Below the pieces are notes generated by a model that was not told the DNA's origin, made no database searches, and saw only the letters and a program-made list of their open reading frames with translations. A DNA stretch of 64,000 nt from assembly GCA_934426825.1 (NCBI GenBank), contig CAKRYI010000009.1:20391-84390 (forward strand). The letters are read 5' to 3'. Below, piece after piece: positions 25,346 through 33,381 of the stretch (within the stretch, counting starts at the first letter, position 1; each line of letters opens with the position of its first letter). Made by a program: the position numbers and the translations under genes. Source of the stretch: an uncultured Acetatifactor sp. (lineage in GTDB: Bacteria; Bacillota; Clostridia; Lachnospirales; Lachnospiraceae).

Positions 25346-25702
25346 ATGGATTATATCAATGCGTTCTGGGTGGGCGGGCTGATTTGTGCCCTTGTACAGA
25401 TTTTAATGGAAAAAACAAAGATGATGCCGGGCAGAATTATGGTGACGCTGGTGGTCACCGGAGCGGTGCTTAGCGTCCTTGGCTGGTACGAACCTTTTCA
25501 GGAATTTGCGGGGGCGGGCGCAAGCGTTCCCCTTCTCGGATTCGGCAATGTGTTGATGAAGGGGGTAAAAGAGGCGCTCAAAGAACAGGGATTCTTGGGA
25601 CTGTTTGCCGGAGGATTCAAGGCAGGCGCGGTGGGAACCTCGGCGGCGCTGATTTTCGGCTACCTTGCAAGTATTCTTTTTAAACCCAAAATGAAAAAGT
25701 AA
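25346..25702 (+). CDS. spoVAE: Stage V sporulation protein AE
   Basis: 118 residues, three or four membrane helices, with the family features FWVGGLICALVQILMEKTK, GWYEPFQEFAGAGASVPLLGFG and KGVKEALKEQGFLGLFAGGFKAGAVG. It is a membrane part of the SpoVA dipicolinate channel. GGGAG precedes the ATG. It stands alone between two minus-strand genes, away from spoVAC and spoVAD. Confidence 0.92.
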   Translation: MDYINAFWVGGLICALVQILMEKTKMMPGRIMVTLVVTGAVLSVLGWYEPFQEFAGAGASVPLLGFGNVLMKGVKEALKEQGFLGLFAGGFKAGAVGTSAALIFGYLASILFKPKMKK

Positions 25703-25742
25703 CGTGGCAGCAAAAGTGTTGCAAAAAACCTACAAAAAGCTG

Positions 25743-26243
25743 TTACAGTTTTTCAAAAGGAATGTCGTTTTGGGCAAGAAAATGGGCAATGGCATTATCC
25801 CATATCGTGTCGGGCTCTTTGTCTAAACTGAAAGAATGGTAGGAGGTTCCGGTCGTCAGAATCGTCTTACTGCCGTCAAAACGGATATTTAACACAAGCG
25901 ACTTGATTTGGGAAATGTCCGTGAGGTGATTTTGCCCCGTGAGCAGGGCGCTCGCCTTTTCCGGTTTCAAATGCAGTACGAACTTAAAGAAAAGGGGTGT
26001 GTTTTTTCCTTTTATGAGGTGAAAGCACAGTCCTTTTGTTTCGCTCCACGGCTGAAATTCGTAGGGGAGATTGTCCGAAGTCCGCTCCTCTGCGGGAAAA
26101 AAATCTGCGTTGATATGACCGTCAATCGTGTATGTGACGGAAGTCTGAATCACCGCTTCCTCCAACAGAAAACCATCGAAAGTGTCTCCTGCCAGAAAAC
26201 GGTTCATAAATGTTTTGGTGGAAGTAATCTGTAATGCTACCAT
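25743..26243 (-). CDS. DUF5721-type protein
   Basis: 166 residues from ATG 26243, which has GAGG nine bases ahead; the frame is open further upstream but that part is an implausible hydrophobic leader. The sequence (MVALQITSTKTFMNRFLAGDTFDGFLLEEA-type start, TYTIDGHINADFFP, LKSLVLNIRF-like core) fits a small family seen in Lachnospiraceae, which I recall as DUF5721. Function unknown. It faces spoVAE tail to tail, 40 bp apart. Confidence 0.7.
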   Translation of the reverse strand: MVALQITSTKTFMNRFLAGDTFDGFLLEEAVIQTSVTYTIDGHINADFFPAEERTSDNLPYEFQPWSETKGLCFHLIKGKNTPLFFKFVLHLKPEKASALLTGQNHLTDISQIKSLVLNIRFDGSKTILTTGTSYHSFSLDKEPDTIWDNAIAHFLAQNDIPFEKL

Positions 26244-26345
26244 GAAAATCCTCGCTTTGTCTAAGGCGTTTTGCCCGTTTCTTTGATTATAGTATAAAAA
26301 ATAGAAAATTCCTATAAAATATTTGTAATTATTTTCTTCCAAGGG

Positions 26346-26401
26346 TTTACTAACAAGATACGATATGCTATCATATATGGTAATGTAAACTACATAGTAA
26401 A
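26346..26401 (+). promoter_or_regulatory. Promoter and inverted repeat upstream of degV
   Basis: TTTACT (26346-26351), 17 bases, TATCAT (26369-26374). The inverted pair TTTACTA (26346-26352) and TAGTAAA (26395-26401) spans the promoter and could be an operator. Confidence 0.4.
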
Positions 26402-26430
26402 TTTATAAAAACAGGATTGGAGAGACCGGT

Positions 26431-27267
26431 ATGTCATATAAAATCGTGGTGGACAGTTGTTGTGAATTGCCCAAGGAATTACTGGAGGATGCAAGATTTG
26501 AGATTGTGCCCCTGCAGTTGGAGGTTGGAGACTACAAAGTTCCGGATGACGAGAATTTTAATCAGGCAGAATTTCTGCGGAAGGTGGCAGAGTGCCCTAC
26601 CTGCCCGAAATCGGCGTGTCCTTCTCCCCACCAATATATGGAAGCATACCATGCGGATGCAGACCACATATATGTCGTGACGCTCTCCTCCCACCTGAGC
26701 GGAAGTTACAACAGCGCCATTCTTGGGAAAAATCTGTATCATGAAAAATACGGAAACAAGCAGATTCATGTGGTTGACTCCGAATCGGCAAGCAGCGGCG
26801 AAACCCAGATTGTGTTAAAACTGATGGAATTAGAGGAAAAGGGACTTCCCTTTGAGGAGATTGTGGAGCAGATAGAGGCATTCCGCAGCAGTATTCACAC
26901 GTATTTTGTGCTGGATAATTTAGAGACCTTGCGGAAGAACGGCAGACTCACCGGTGTGAAGGCGCTGGTTGCGTCCACTCTCAATATCAAACCCATTATG
27001 GCGGGGGATAAAGGAACCATTGTCCAGAGAGGTCAGTCCATTGGTATGAAAAAAGCCCTTGGCAAAATGGCGGACATGATTGTGTCGGAGGTGAACAATC
27101 ATGCCGGCAGAAGACTGATGATTACACACTGCAATGCACCCGCAAGAGCGGAACTGGTGCGTGACCTGGTTATGGCAAAAGCCAAATTTAAAGAGTGTAT
27201 TATCATGGACACCAGAGGCATCAGCAGCATGTATGCCAATGACGGCGGCATTATTGTGACAGATTAG
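26431..27267 (+). CDS. DegV-family fatty-acid-binding protein
   Basis: 278 residues with the DegV layout: KIVVDSCCELP at the N terminus, SSHLSGSYNSA (ligand-binding loop), HVVDSESASSGE, and YFVLDNLETLRKNGRLTG. DegV (FakB-type) proteins bind a fatty acid and present it to a kinase for phosphorylation before lipid synthesis. A fakA-like kinase is not in the window. A Cys-rich stretch CPTCPKSACPSP (about residues 51-62) replaces the usual TSQPSP-type segment. Its last 17 bp overlap the end of the opposing regulator gene. Confidence 0.9.
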   Translation: MSYKIVVDSCCELPKELLEDARFEIVPLQLEVGDYKVPDDENFNQAEFLRKVAECPTCPKSACPSPHQYMEAYHADADHIYVVTLSSHLSGSYNSAILGKNLYHEKYGNKQIHVVDSESASSGETQIVLKLMELEEKGLPFEEIVEQIEAFRSSIHTYFVLDNLETLRKNGRLTGVKALVASTLNIKPIMAGDKGTIVQRGQSIGMKKALGKMADMIVSEVNNHAGRRLMITHCNAPARAELVRDLVMAKAKFKECIIMDTRGISSMYANDGGIIVTD

Positions 27268-27967
27268 AGAAATATTCAAACTGCATTTTGGCATAAGCCA
27301 TGCAGTTGCGGTGAATTTTGAAAACTGCCCCGTCGCTCATGGTTGCCTTGCCAAAGGACAGCTTGCGAATGTAGCGGCAGTTTACAATCGCCTTTGCCGA
27401 ACACCCCAAAAAAGAGGGAAATGTCTCAATCTGGGAAAATAGATTGGAAATGTCGGTGGCAATATTGATTTGCCGCCCGTCCGTGAGAAATACGACAGTG
27501 TTTCTTTTTTTTCCGGTGGCATAGAGAATATCGGACTCCTGGACATAGAAAGTTTCTTTGTCCGTGCGGAGCTCAATCAGGGAGTCTGCAGAATCCTTGA
27601 TTTGTAAGGCGTGCTCAATGCTTTCCGTGAGAGCATCCGCCTTAATAGGTTTTTCCAGAAAAAAGACATTCTCCGGGAAAGAGTGTTTGCGGTAATCAAT
27701 GTCCGAGCAGCACATGACAATGGGCGCATTTACTCCAAGAGCAATGAGCCGATTGGCCACGTCAATGCCGGTGATACCTTCCGTTTTACACATATCAATG
27801 TAAAACGCATCATACTGCATGGGATTGGCTAAGAGACTTTCGCAATTCCCGAAGGAATCCGTGTACAGATTACAGGAAGAATCCTTTCGGCGGTCAGCCT
27901 CCCTTTTCAATAATCGTTCCATCTGATGGCGGTCAGCCATGTTATCATCACAAACAGCAATGTGCAT
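27251..27967 (-). CDS. LytTR-type response regulator
   Basis: 238 residues. A receiver domain with DD (7-8), phosphoacceptor D58 in FYIDM and K in FFLEKP is followed by a LytTR DNA-binding domain (LIELRTDKETFYVQESDILYATGKKRNTVVFLTDGR-type region, FPSFLGCSAKAIVNCRYIRKL). It resembles AgrA/LytR regulators of peptide- or stress-responsive genes. No sensor kinase is adjacent, so it is an orphan here. It ends overlapping degV by 17 bp, tail to tail. Confidence 0.88.
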   Translation of the reverse strand: MHIAVCDDNMADRHQMERLLKREADRRKDSSCNLYTDSFGNCESLLANPMQYDAFYIDMCKTEGITGIDVANRLIALGVNAPIVMCCSDIDYRKHSFPENVFFLEKPIKADALTESIEHALQIKDSADSLIELRTDKETFYVQESDILYATGKKRNTVVFLTDGRQINIATDISNLFSQIETFPSFLGCSAKAIVNCRYIRKLSFGKATMSDGAVFKIHRNCMAYAKMQFEYFSNLSQ

Positions 27968-28004
27968 ACTATCACTTCCTCTTTCGCAGTGTTACATTCA
28001 TTTC

Positions 28005-28286
28005 CTATGAAAAGATTTGATAGAAATAAGCAAACAGGCAGACCTGAAGAATAAAAATGGCAGGCATGCCGTATTTAAAATACCAGTGCTTGGTCTTGTG
28101 GCGGAAATGCTGCATACCAAGAATACAGCCAAGGCTTCCGCCGATTATGGCGGTGAAAAAAAGAGAAGCCTCCGAGATGCGCCAGGCACCCCGGATGGCT
28201 CTTTTTTTATCTATGCCCATGATTGCAAATCCCACCAGATTGACAATAATCAGATACAGAATCAAAACTGACAGTAATATTTTCAT
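28005..28286 (-). CDS. DUF1294 membrane protein
   Basis: 93 residues: a hydrophobic helix, then MGIDKKRAIRGAWRISEASLFFTAIIGGSLGCILGMQHFRHKTKHWYFK, the DUF1294 signature region given here in outline by GIDK, RISE, GGSLG and HKTKH, and a second helix. Function unknown. ATG 28286 is preferred over GTG 28292 because of GAGG spacing. It lies 20 bp downstream of argG and is probably read from the same transcript. Confidence 0.82.
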   Translation of the reverse strand: MKILLSVLILYLIIVNLVGFAIMGIDKKRAIRGAWRISEASLFFTAIIGGSLGCILGMQHFRHKTKHWYFKYGMPAIFILQVCLFAYFYQIFS

Positions 28287-28306
28287 AGACACCTCTTACA
28301 GGTTTA

Positions 28307-29530
28307 TTAGTTGGACTTATTGTTCTGCTCCTGCATCTTCATAGCCCTTACCTTTAAGGACAGACCGAACAGATTGATAAAGCCCTCAGCGTCGTGATGG
28401 TCGTACAAATCACCGGTGGTAAAGGAAGCCAGATTCTCGTTGTACAGAGAGTAAGGAGAGGTGGTTCCCGCCTTGATGATGTTGCCCTTGTAGAGCTTGA
28501 ATTTAACTTCGCCGGTTACATATTCCTGAGTCTTTTCAACGAATGCCTGCTCAGCCTCACGCAGAGGAGTGAACCATTTGCCTTCGTATACAAGACTTGC
28601 AAAACGGCTGCCGATTTCTTTCTTGACAGCGTAGGTATCGCGGTCGAGAATCAGTTCCTCAAGCTGCTGGTGAGCCTCCATGAGAATGGTTCCGCCGGGG
28701 GTCTCGTAAACACCACGGGACTTCATGCCGACTACACGGTTCTCCACAATATCAATGATACCGATACCGTGCTTGCCGCCTAATTTGTTCAGGGTGCGGA
28801 TGATGTCAGATACCTTCATGGCCTTGCCGTTTACGGAGGTAGGAACACCCTTTTCAAAAGTCATGGTAACATATTCGCCCTCATCCGGTGCTTTTTCGGG
28901 AGTGGTTCCCAAAACTAACAGATGGTCGTAGTTCGGTTCGTTTGCCGGATCCTCAAGCTCCAGACCTTCGTGGCTGATGTGCCAGATGTTACGGTCACGG
29001 CTGTAGGAGGAATCGGTAGAGAAAGGAAGGTGAATACCGTGTGCCTTGCAGTATTCGATTTCGGATTCACGGGAATCCATTTTCCACTTGTCACTTCTCC
29101 AGGGAGCGATGATTTTGATGTCGGGAGCCAGAGCCTTGATACCAAGCTCAAAACGAATCTGGTCGTTACCTTTTCCGGTTGCACCGTGGCAGATGGCAAC
29201 AGCGCCTTCTTTTCTTGCAATCTCAACCAGCTTCTTGGCAATCAAAGGTCTTGCCATGGAAGTTCCCAACAGATATTTGTTCTCGTAAACGGCATGAGCC
29301 TGTACACAGGGAACAATGTAGTCATCGCAGAATTCATCAATTACGTTCTCAATATACAGCTTGGATGCGCCGCAGGATTTTGCTCTCTCGTCCAGTCCGT
29401 TTAATTCCTCTTCCTGACCGCAGTCGATGCAGACGCAGATAACTTCGTACCCGAAATTCTCCTTTAACCAAGGGATGATGGCGGTGGTGTCCAGTCCGCC
29501 GGAGTACGCTAAAATTACTTTTTCCTTCAT
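28307..29530 (-). CDS. argG: Argininosuccinate synthase
   Basis: 407 residues from ATG 29530, which has CGGAGG ahead; the open frame continues upstream but without similarity. ATP-pyrophosphatase loop VILAYSGGLDTTAI at the N terminus, then CVCIDCGQEEE, GTSMARPLIAKK, CHGATGKGNDQIRFE and APWR, all typical of ArgG. It joins citrulline and aspartate to argininosuccinate. The promoter carries ArgR-like boxes matching those of the argC operon, placing both in one arginine regulon. argH and the ornithine carbamoyltransferase gene are not in the window. Confidence 0.96.
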   Translation of the reverse strand: MKEKVILAYSGGLDTTAIIPWLKENFGYEVICVCIDCGQEEELNGLDERAKSCGASKLYIENVIDEFCDDYIVPCVQAHAVYENKYLLGTSMARPLIAKKLVEIARKEGAVAICHGATGKGNDQIRFELGIKALAPDIKIIAPWRSDKWKMDSRESEIEYCKAHGIHLPFSTDSSYSRDRNIWHISHEGLELEDPANEPNYDHLLVLGTTPEKAPDEGEYVTMTFEKGVPTSVNGKAMKVSDIIRTLNKLGGKHGIGIIDIVENRVVGMKSRGVYETPGGTILMEAHQQLEELILDRDTYAVKKEIGSRFASLVYEGKWFTPLREAEQAFVEKTQEYVTGEVKFKLYKGNIIKAGTTSPYSLYNENLASFTTGDLYDHHDAEGFINLFGLSLKVRAMKMQEQNNKSN

Positions 29531-29585
29531 AAAAAAATGCCTCCGTTCGTGGTATGTATTGTGTGTTTCATATTTATCTGAGAAC

Positions 29586-29681
29586 ACTATACAACAGCCG
29601 GAATGGAAAAGCAAGTATAAATATGTATAATTTAAAATACATGTTGCATAAAAATAAGATAAATATACACAAAAATGTATA
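29586..29681 (-). promoter_or_regulatory. argG promoter with ArgR-like boxes
   Basis: On the minus strand TTGCTT (29614-29609), 17 bases, TATAGT (29591-29586). Upstream of it lie two inverted repeats of the ARG-box kind: ATGTATAATTTAAAATACAT (29623-29642) and TATACACAAAAATGTATA (29664-29681). Between them TTGCATAAAAATAA (29644-29657) is identical to a 14-mer before argC. Confidence 0.65.
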
Positions 29682-29795
29682 AAATATGGATTATACGAAT
29701 AAATATGCAAAAGATTGTGGGGGTTCATGCAAAAGGGAGGGGGAGGGGAAAATGGATAGTGCATTTAGGGGGAGGGTGCGGTACAATGAAGGAGG

Positions 29796-29934
29796 CGTAA
29801 ACAAATATTCCCACTCAGTTACGCTCTCGCTCCGTAAAAAACGTAGCGGTACGTACAGATTTTCGTTCGCTGACACTCCGAAAATCCTAGTACCGACGTT
29901 TTTTAAGGAACTTCGTGGGAATATTTGTTCTACG
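29796..29934. repeat. Long imperfect palindrome, about 139 bp
   Basis: Perfect 15-bp arms AACAAATATTCCCAC (29800-29814) and GTGGGAATATTTGTT (29915-29929), extended by CGTA/TACG outside after one bulged base. Inside, TAAAAAACGT pairs with ACGTTTTTTA, CGGTAC with GTACCG, and GATTTTCG with CGAAAATC. It ends about 75 bp before capA. It looks like a MITE-type or other palindromic intergenic element. Confidence 0.75.
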
Positions 29935-30008
29935 GTGAGGCAAGTGTGGAGGGCTCAGAAGAGCTGTTTTATAATTTTATATTTGAAAAAGCTGGAGAGA
30001 TAAAAGAG

Positions 30009-31391
30009 ATGAGAAAAGGGATTGGTGGCATAAAGGGAAAATGGATGAGAGTAGCTGCAATATTGGTGGCTGGGGTGTTGTTGTGCACTGGCTGTGGGAA
30101 TGGAAGCGGTGATGCGGAGACGGTACGGGAAAGTACGGAATGGCAGGATGAGAATATTACCGCTGAAACAGAAGGAGGGCAGCAAAGTGGTTCAGCAGAT
30201 GGGAATGACGGCGAAACACAAACCATAGATGCAGAGGGATATGACAGTGAAGGCTTATGGGATGCGAATGCTACCGTCCAAACAGATGGAGAGACGCAGA
30301 ATGACGAGACAGTCGTATCAGCGGAGGATGAGGCGGAGGGAGAGGCGCAGGATGGCGCTACTGTGTCCCTTGTGATGGTGGGGGATATTCTGTTACATAC
30401 TCCGGTGGCGGAGAGTGGATTAAGGGTGGATGGCAGTTATGATTTTGCGCCATTGTTTGCAAATGTGGCGGATAAGATAGAGAGTGCGGATTTGGCGCTG
30501 GTGAATCAGGAGGTTATCATAGGAGGGGAAGAACTGGGTATTACGGGTTATCCCTGTTTTAATGCACCCTATGAACTGGGGGATGCGCTGGCGGACACCG
30601 GGTTTAATGTGATTCTTCATGCTACGAATCACGTGATGGATAAAGGAAAGAAGGGGGTTTTGAACTGTCTTGAGTTCTGGAATACCAATTATCCGCAGAT
30701 GCCGGTTTTGGGAATCCATGAGAGCGAAGAGGATGCGGAGAAGATATATATTTATGAACAGGACGGAATGAAGATTGCAATTCTGAATTATACTTACGGA
30801 ACCAACGGAATTGCGCTTCCCTCGGATATGCCCTATGCGGTGGATTTGCTGGAGGAGGAAAAGGTAAAGCGGGATTTGGAGAAAGCACGGGAATTGGCGG
30901 ATTTTGTAATCGTCTGCCCGCATTGGGGAACGGAGTACAGTCTGGGCATTTCCGCACAGCAGGAGAAGTGGACGAGACTCTTTCTGGAAAACGGCGTGGA
31001 TTTGGTTATCGGAACCCATCCTCACGTTATCGAGCCGGTGGAATGGGTGACGGACGGGGACGGAAGGGAAATGCTGGTGTATTATTCTCTTGGAAATTTT
31101 GTGAACTGGACATCCGGAACCGGGGATGGAGTTGCCAACCGGATGGTGGGCGGTATGGCGGAGGTGGAACTGAGCCGGAATGAACAGGGAGAGGTAACGA
31201 TTTCCGATTATGACGTGGAGCCGCTGGTCTGCCACTTGGAAAAGGGACAGGGCGGTGTGACAACCTATTTTCTGAAAGATTATTCGGAGGAAATGGCGCA
31301 GAAAAATGAAATTCGTAAGCAGGATTCTGCATTTTCCTTTGCATATTGTCTGAATTTGTGTGAAAATGTATGGGGAACACTTGTGGAATAA
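30009..31391 (+). CDS. CapA-family lipoprotein
   Basis: 460 residues from ATG 30009; a longer frame upstream lacks a signal sequence. Lipoprotein signal with lipobox LLCTGC (Cys near residue 27), an acidic Glu/Asp/Thr-rich linker (about 30-115), then a CapA/PgsA-type metallophosphatase fold: VMVGDILLH, NQEVIIGGEE, ATNHVMDKGKKG, CPHWGTEYS, GTHPHVIEP and VYYSLGNFV. CapA proteins take part in poly-gamma-glutamate handling, but stand-alone forms are of unclear role. No capB/capC partners are present. Surface-exposed and membrane-anchored. Confidence 0.85.
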   Translation: MRKGIGGIKGKWMRVAAILVAGVLLCTGCGNGSGDAETVRESTEWQDENITAETEGGQQSGSADGNDGETQTIDAEGYDSEGLWDANATVQTDGETQNDETVVSAEDEAEGEAQDGATVSLVMVGDILLHTPVAESGLRVDGSYDFAPLFANVADKIESADLALVNQEVIIGGEELGITGYPCFNAPYELGDALADTGFNVILHATNHVMDKGKKGVLNCLEFWNTNYPQMPVLGIHESEEDAEKIYIYEQDGMKIAILNYTYGTNGIALPSDMPYAVDLLEEEKVKRDLEKARELADFVIVCPHWGTEYSLGISAQQEKWTRLFLENGVDLVIGTHPHVIEPVEWVTDGDGREMLVYYSLGNFVNWTSGTGDGVANRMVGGMAEVELSRNEQGEVTISDYDVEPLVCHLEKGQGGVTTYFLKDYSEEMAQKNEIRKQDSAFSFAYCLNLCENVWGTLVE

Positions 31392-31434
31392 TATAGAAGA
31401 AACAGAAAATCAGCAGCAGAGAAAAGGAATCAAC

Positions 31435-33219
31435 ATGGCAGAGAGAAAGATAGAGCAGGTACTGCAACAGTCAAAACTGATTAGTGACGGTGCATTCGGC
31501 ACTTATTATGCACAGAAATACGATACACAGGATTTGCCGGAACGCGCCAACTTGGAACACCCGGAGCGCGTGAAGGAAATCCACGAAGAATATATCCGGG
31601 CGGGAGCACAGATTATCCGGAGCAATACCTACGCGAGCAATACGGTTTTGCTGCAGGCGGACATGGACACGGTAAGGGAATCGGTGCGCAGAGGCTATGC
31701 CCTGGCGTGTGAGGCGGCAAAGGACAAAAATGTTTTTGTGGCGGCTGATATAGGCCCCATTCCCTGTGAGGATATTCGGCAGAAGGAAGCTGTTTGTCAG
31801 GAATATGTGGAAATCTGCCGCACTTTTTTGGAGGCGGGAGCAGAGATTTTCACCTTTGAGACATTTGCGGGCTTGGAGGATATTTTACCGGCAATCGAAT
31901 TTATCGGGGAAAGAGCATTTATTATAGTACAGTTTGCTGTCAGCCAGTTTGGTTACAGCCATTCCGGACTGAGCGTGCGCAGGCTGTTTGAGGAGGCGGG
32001 GGCGAACCCTTATGTGAATGCGGTGGGGTTAAACTGCGGTGTGGGTCCCGGTCATATGCAGCAGATATTGCAGGGGCTTAAGAATCCGGAGAAGGGTCTG
32101 CATCTGTCCGCCGGAAAATTTCTCACGGCGCTTCCTAATGCGGGCTATCCGCAGGCGGTGAGCAACCGTATGATTTTCTCCGACAAAAACAGGGATTATT
32201 TTACGGAAAAAATAAGTGAAATTGCAAAAGAGGGAGCAGATATCATAGGCGGCTGCTGCGGTACCACCCCGGAATACATTCGGAAAATTCACGAAAAAGT
32301 GCAGTTGAACGGAAACAGCCGTATTATTATAGAAAGAACGGAACCGGCAAAATCTCATTTTCAGGAAAACCACGCTTTCTATGCCGGAAAAGAGGGTAAA
32401 AAGCTGATAGCGGTGGAACTGGCACCGCCCCTTGGAAGTGATGACGCAAAGCTGATGGAGGCGGCACATCTGTTGGAGGTGGCAGGCGTGGACGTGGTTA
32501 CGTTCCCGGACTCCCCTTCCGGTCGAACCAGAGCGGATTCTGTGCTTGTGGCGGAAAAGGTTGCAAGAGAGACGGGACTGTGCGTTATGCCTCATTTATG
32601 CTGCCGCGACAAAAATGCCATTGCCATGCGCTCCCAGCTTCTCGGCGCACATATCAACGGAATTTACAACTTTCTGGTGATTACGGGAGACCCCATTCCG
32701 TCCATGGTGAGAGCGTCCGTGAAGAGCGTGTTTAACTTTGACTCGGTCGGTCTGATGAAGATTATGGAGGATATGAATGACGAACAGTTTGTAAATTCTG
32801 CGGTCTGCTATGGCGGCGCCATCAATCAGGGGCGCAGAAATCTCGATGTGGAAATCGGCAGGGTGAAGAAAAAAATGGACGCGGGAGCAACTTTTTTTCT
32901 GACACAGCCGGTATTTTCCAAAGAGGGCGCAGAGCGAATCCGGAAAATCAAGGAGGAGACCGGTGCAAGAATCCTGTGCGGAATCATGCCCTTTGTCAGC
33001 CTCAAAAATGCTGTTTTCATGAAAAATGAGATGGCGGGAATTGATGTGACGGACGAGGTGCTTTCCAGATACCGTGAGGATATGACGAAGGAGGAGGGAG
33101 AGCAGGCGGGAATTGCCCTTGCAAAAGAGATGATTGCTATAACAAATGACTTTGCGAACGGCTATTATTTTTCCTTTCCGTTTAACAGAGTTTACCTTTT
33201 ACAGAGCATTTTGCAGTGA
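31435..33219 (+). CDS. Homocysteine S-methyltransferase / methylenetetrahydrofolate reductase fusion
   Basis: 594 residues. Residues 1-290 are a Zn-dependent homocysteine methyltransferase (ISDGAFGTYY, TFETFAGLED, GLNCGVGP, IIGGCCGTTP with the three Zn cysteines). Residues 320-594 are a MetF-type MTHFR barrel (VELAPPLGSD, HLCCRDKNAIAMRSQL, ITGDPIP, FFLTQPVFS, GIMPFVS). The fused protein would make 5-methyl-THF and pass methyl groups toward methionine, although the N-terminal half usually uses methylated donors other than folate. ATG 31435 has AAAGGAA ahead. The fusion is a recurrent Firmicutes architecture. Confidence 0.9.
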   Translation: MAERKIEQVLQQSKLISDGAFGTYYAQKYDTQDLPERANLEHPERVKEIHEEYIRAGAQIIRSNTYASNTVLLQADMDTVRESVRRGYALACEAAKDKNVFVAADIGPIPCEDIRQKEAVCQEYVEICRTFLEAGAEIFTFETFAGLEDILPAIEFIGERAFIIVQFAVSQFGYSHSGLSVRRLFEEAGANPYVNAVGLNCGVGPGHMQQILQGLKNPEKGLHLSAGKFLTALPNAGYPQAVSNRMIFSDKNRDYFTEKISEIAKEGADIIGGCCGTTPEYIRKIHEKVQLNGNSRIIIERTEPAKSHFQENHAFYAGKEGKKLIAVELAPPLGSDDAKLMEAAHLLEVAGVDVVTFPDSPSGRTRADSVLVAEKVARETGLCVMPHLCCRDKNAIAMRSQLLGAHINGIYNFLVITGDPIPSMVRASVKSVFNFDSVGLMKIMEDMNDEQFVNSAVCYGGAINQGRRNLDVEIGRVKKKMDAGATFFLTQPVFSKEGAERIRKIKEETGARILCGIMPFVSLKNAVFMKNEMAGIDVTDEVLSRYREDMTKEEGEQAGIALAKEMIAITNDFANGYYFSFPFNRVYLLQSILQ

Positions 33220-33233
33220 AAATTAGAATAAAT

Positions 33234-33345
33234 ATGCGTATATACATTCATTATACATAAAAATATGTATAAATATACATAATATAGGAATAAAATTGCA
33301 TAAAAATAAAAAAGTAGTGGACATTTATGCAAAAAGTGGTATGAT
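33234..33345 (+). promoter_or_regulatory. argC operon promoter with ArgR-like boxes
   Basis: Promoter TGGACA (33318-33323), 16 bases, TATGAT (33340-33345). Upstream are overlapping inverted repeats TATACATAAAAATATGTATA (33252-33271) and ATGTATAAATATACAT (33265-33280), a weaker one at 33234-33247, and TTGCATAAAAATAA (33296-33309), the 14-mer shared with argG. These fit binding sites for an ArgR/AhrC hexamer. Confidence 0.7.
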
Positions 33346-33381
33346 TACAAAAGATACAGTTTTTACAGAAAGGCAAAAAAG

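Noticed and set aside
28307..29764. Longer argG start at 29764
   Set aside because: The added 78 residues are hydrophobic and unrelated to ArgG and cover the promoter and ArgR boxes; ATG 29530 has a strong ribosome binding site.
29686..30003. 105-codon plus-strand frame across the long palindrome
   Set aside because: Its sequence is the palindrome read as codons; no family, and the palindrome accounts for it.
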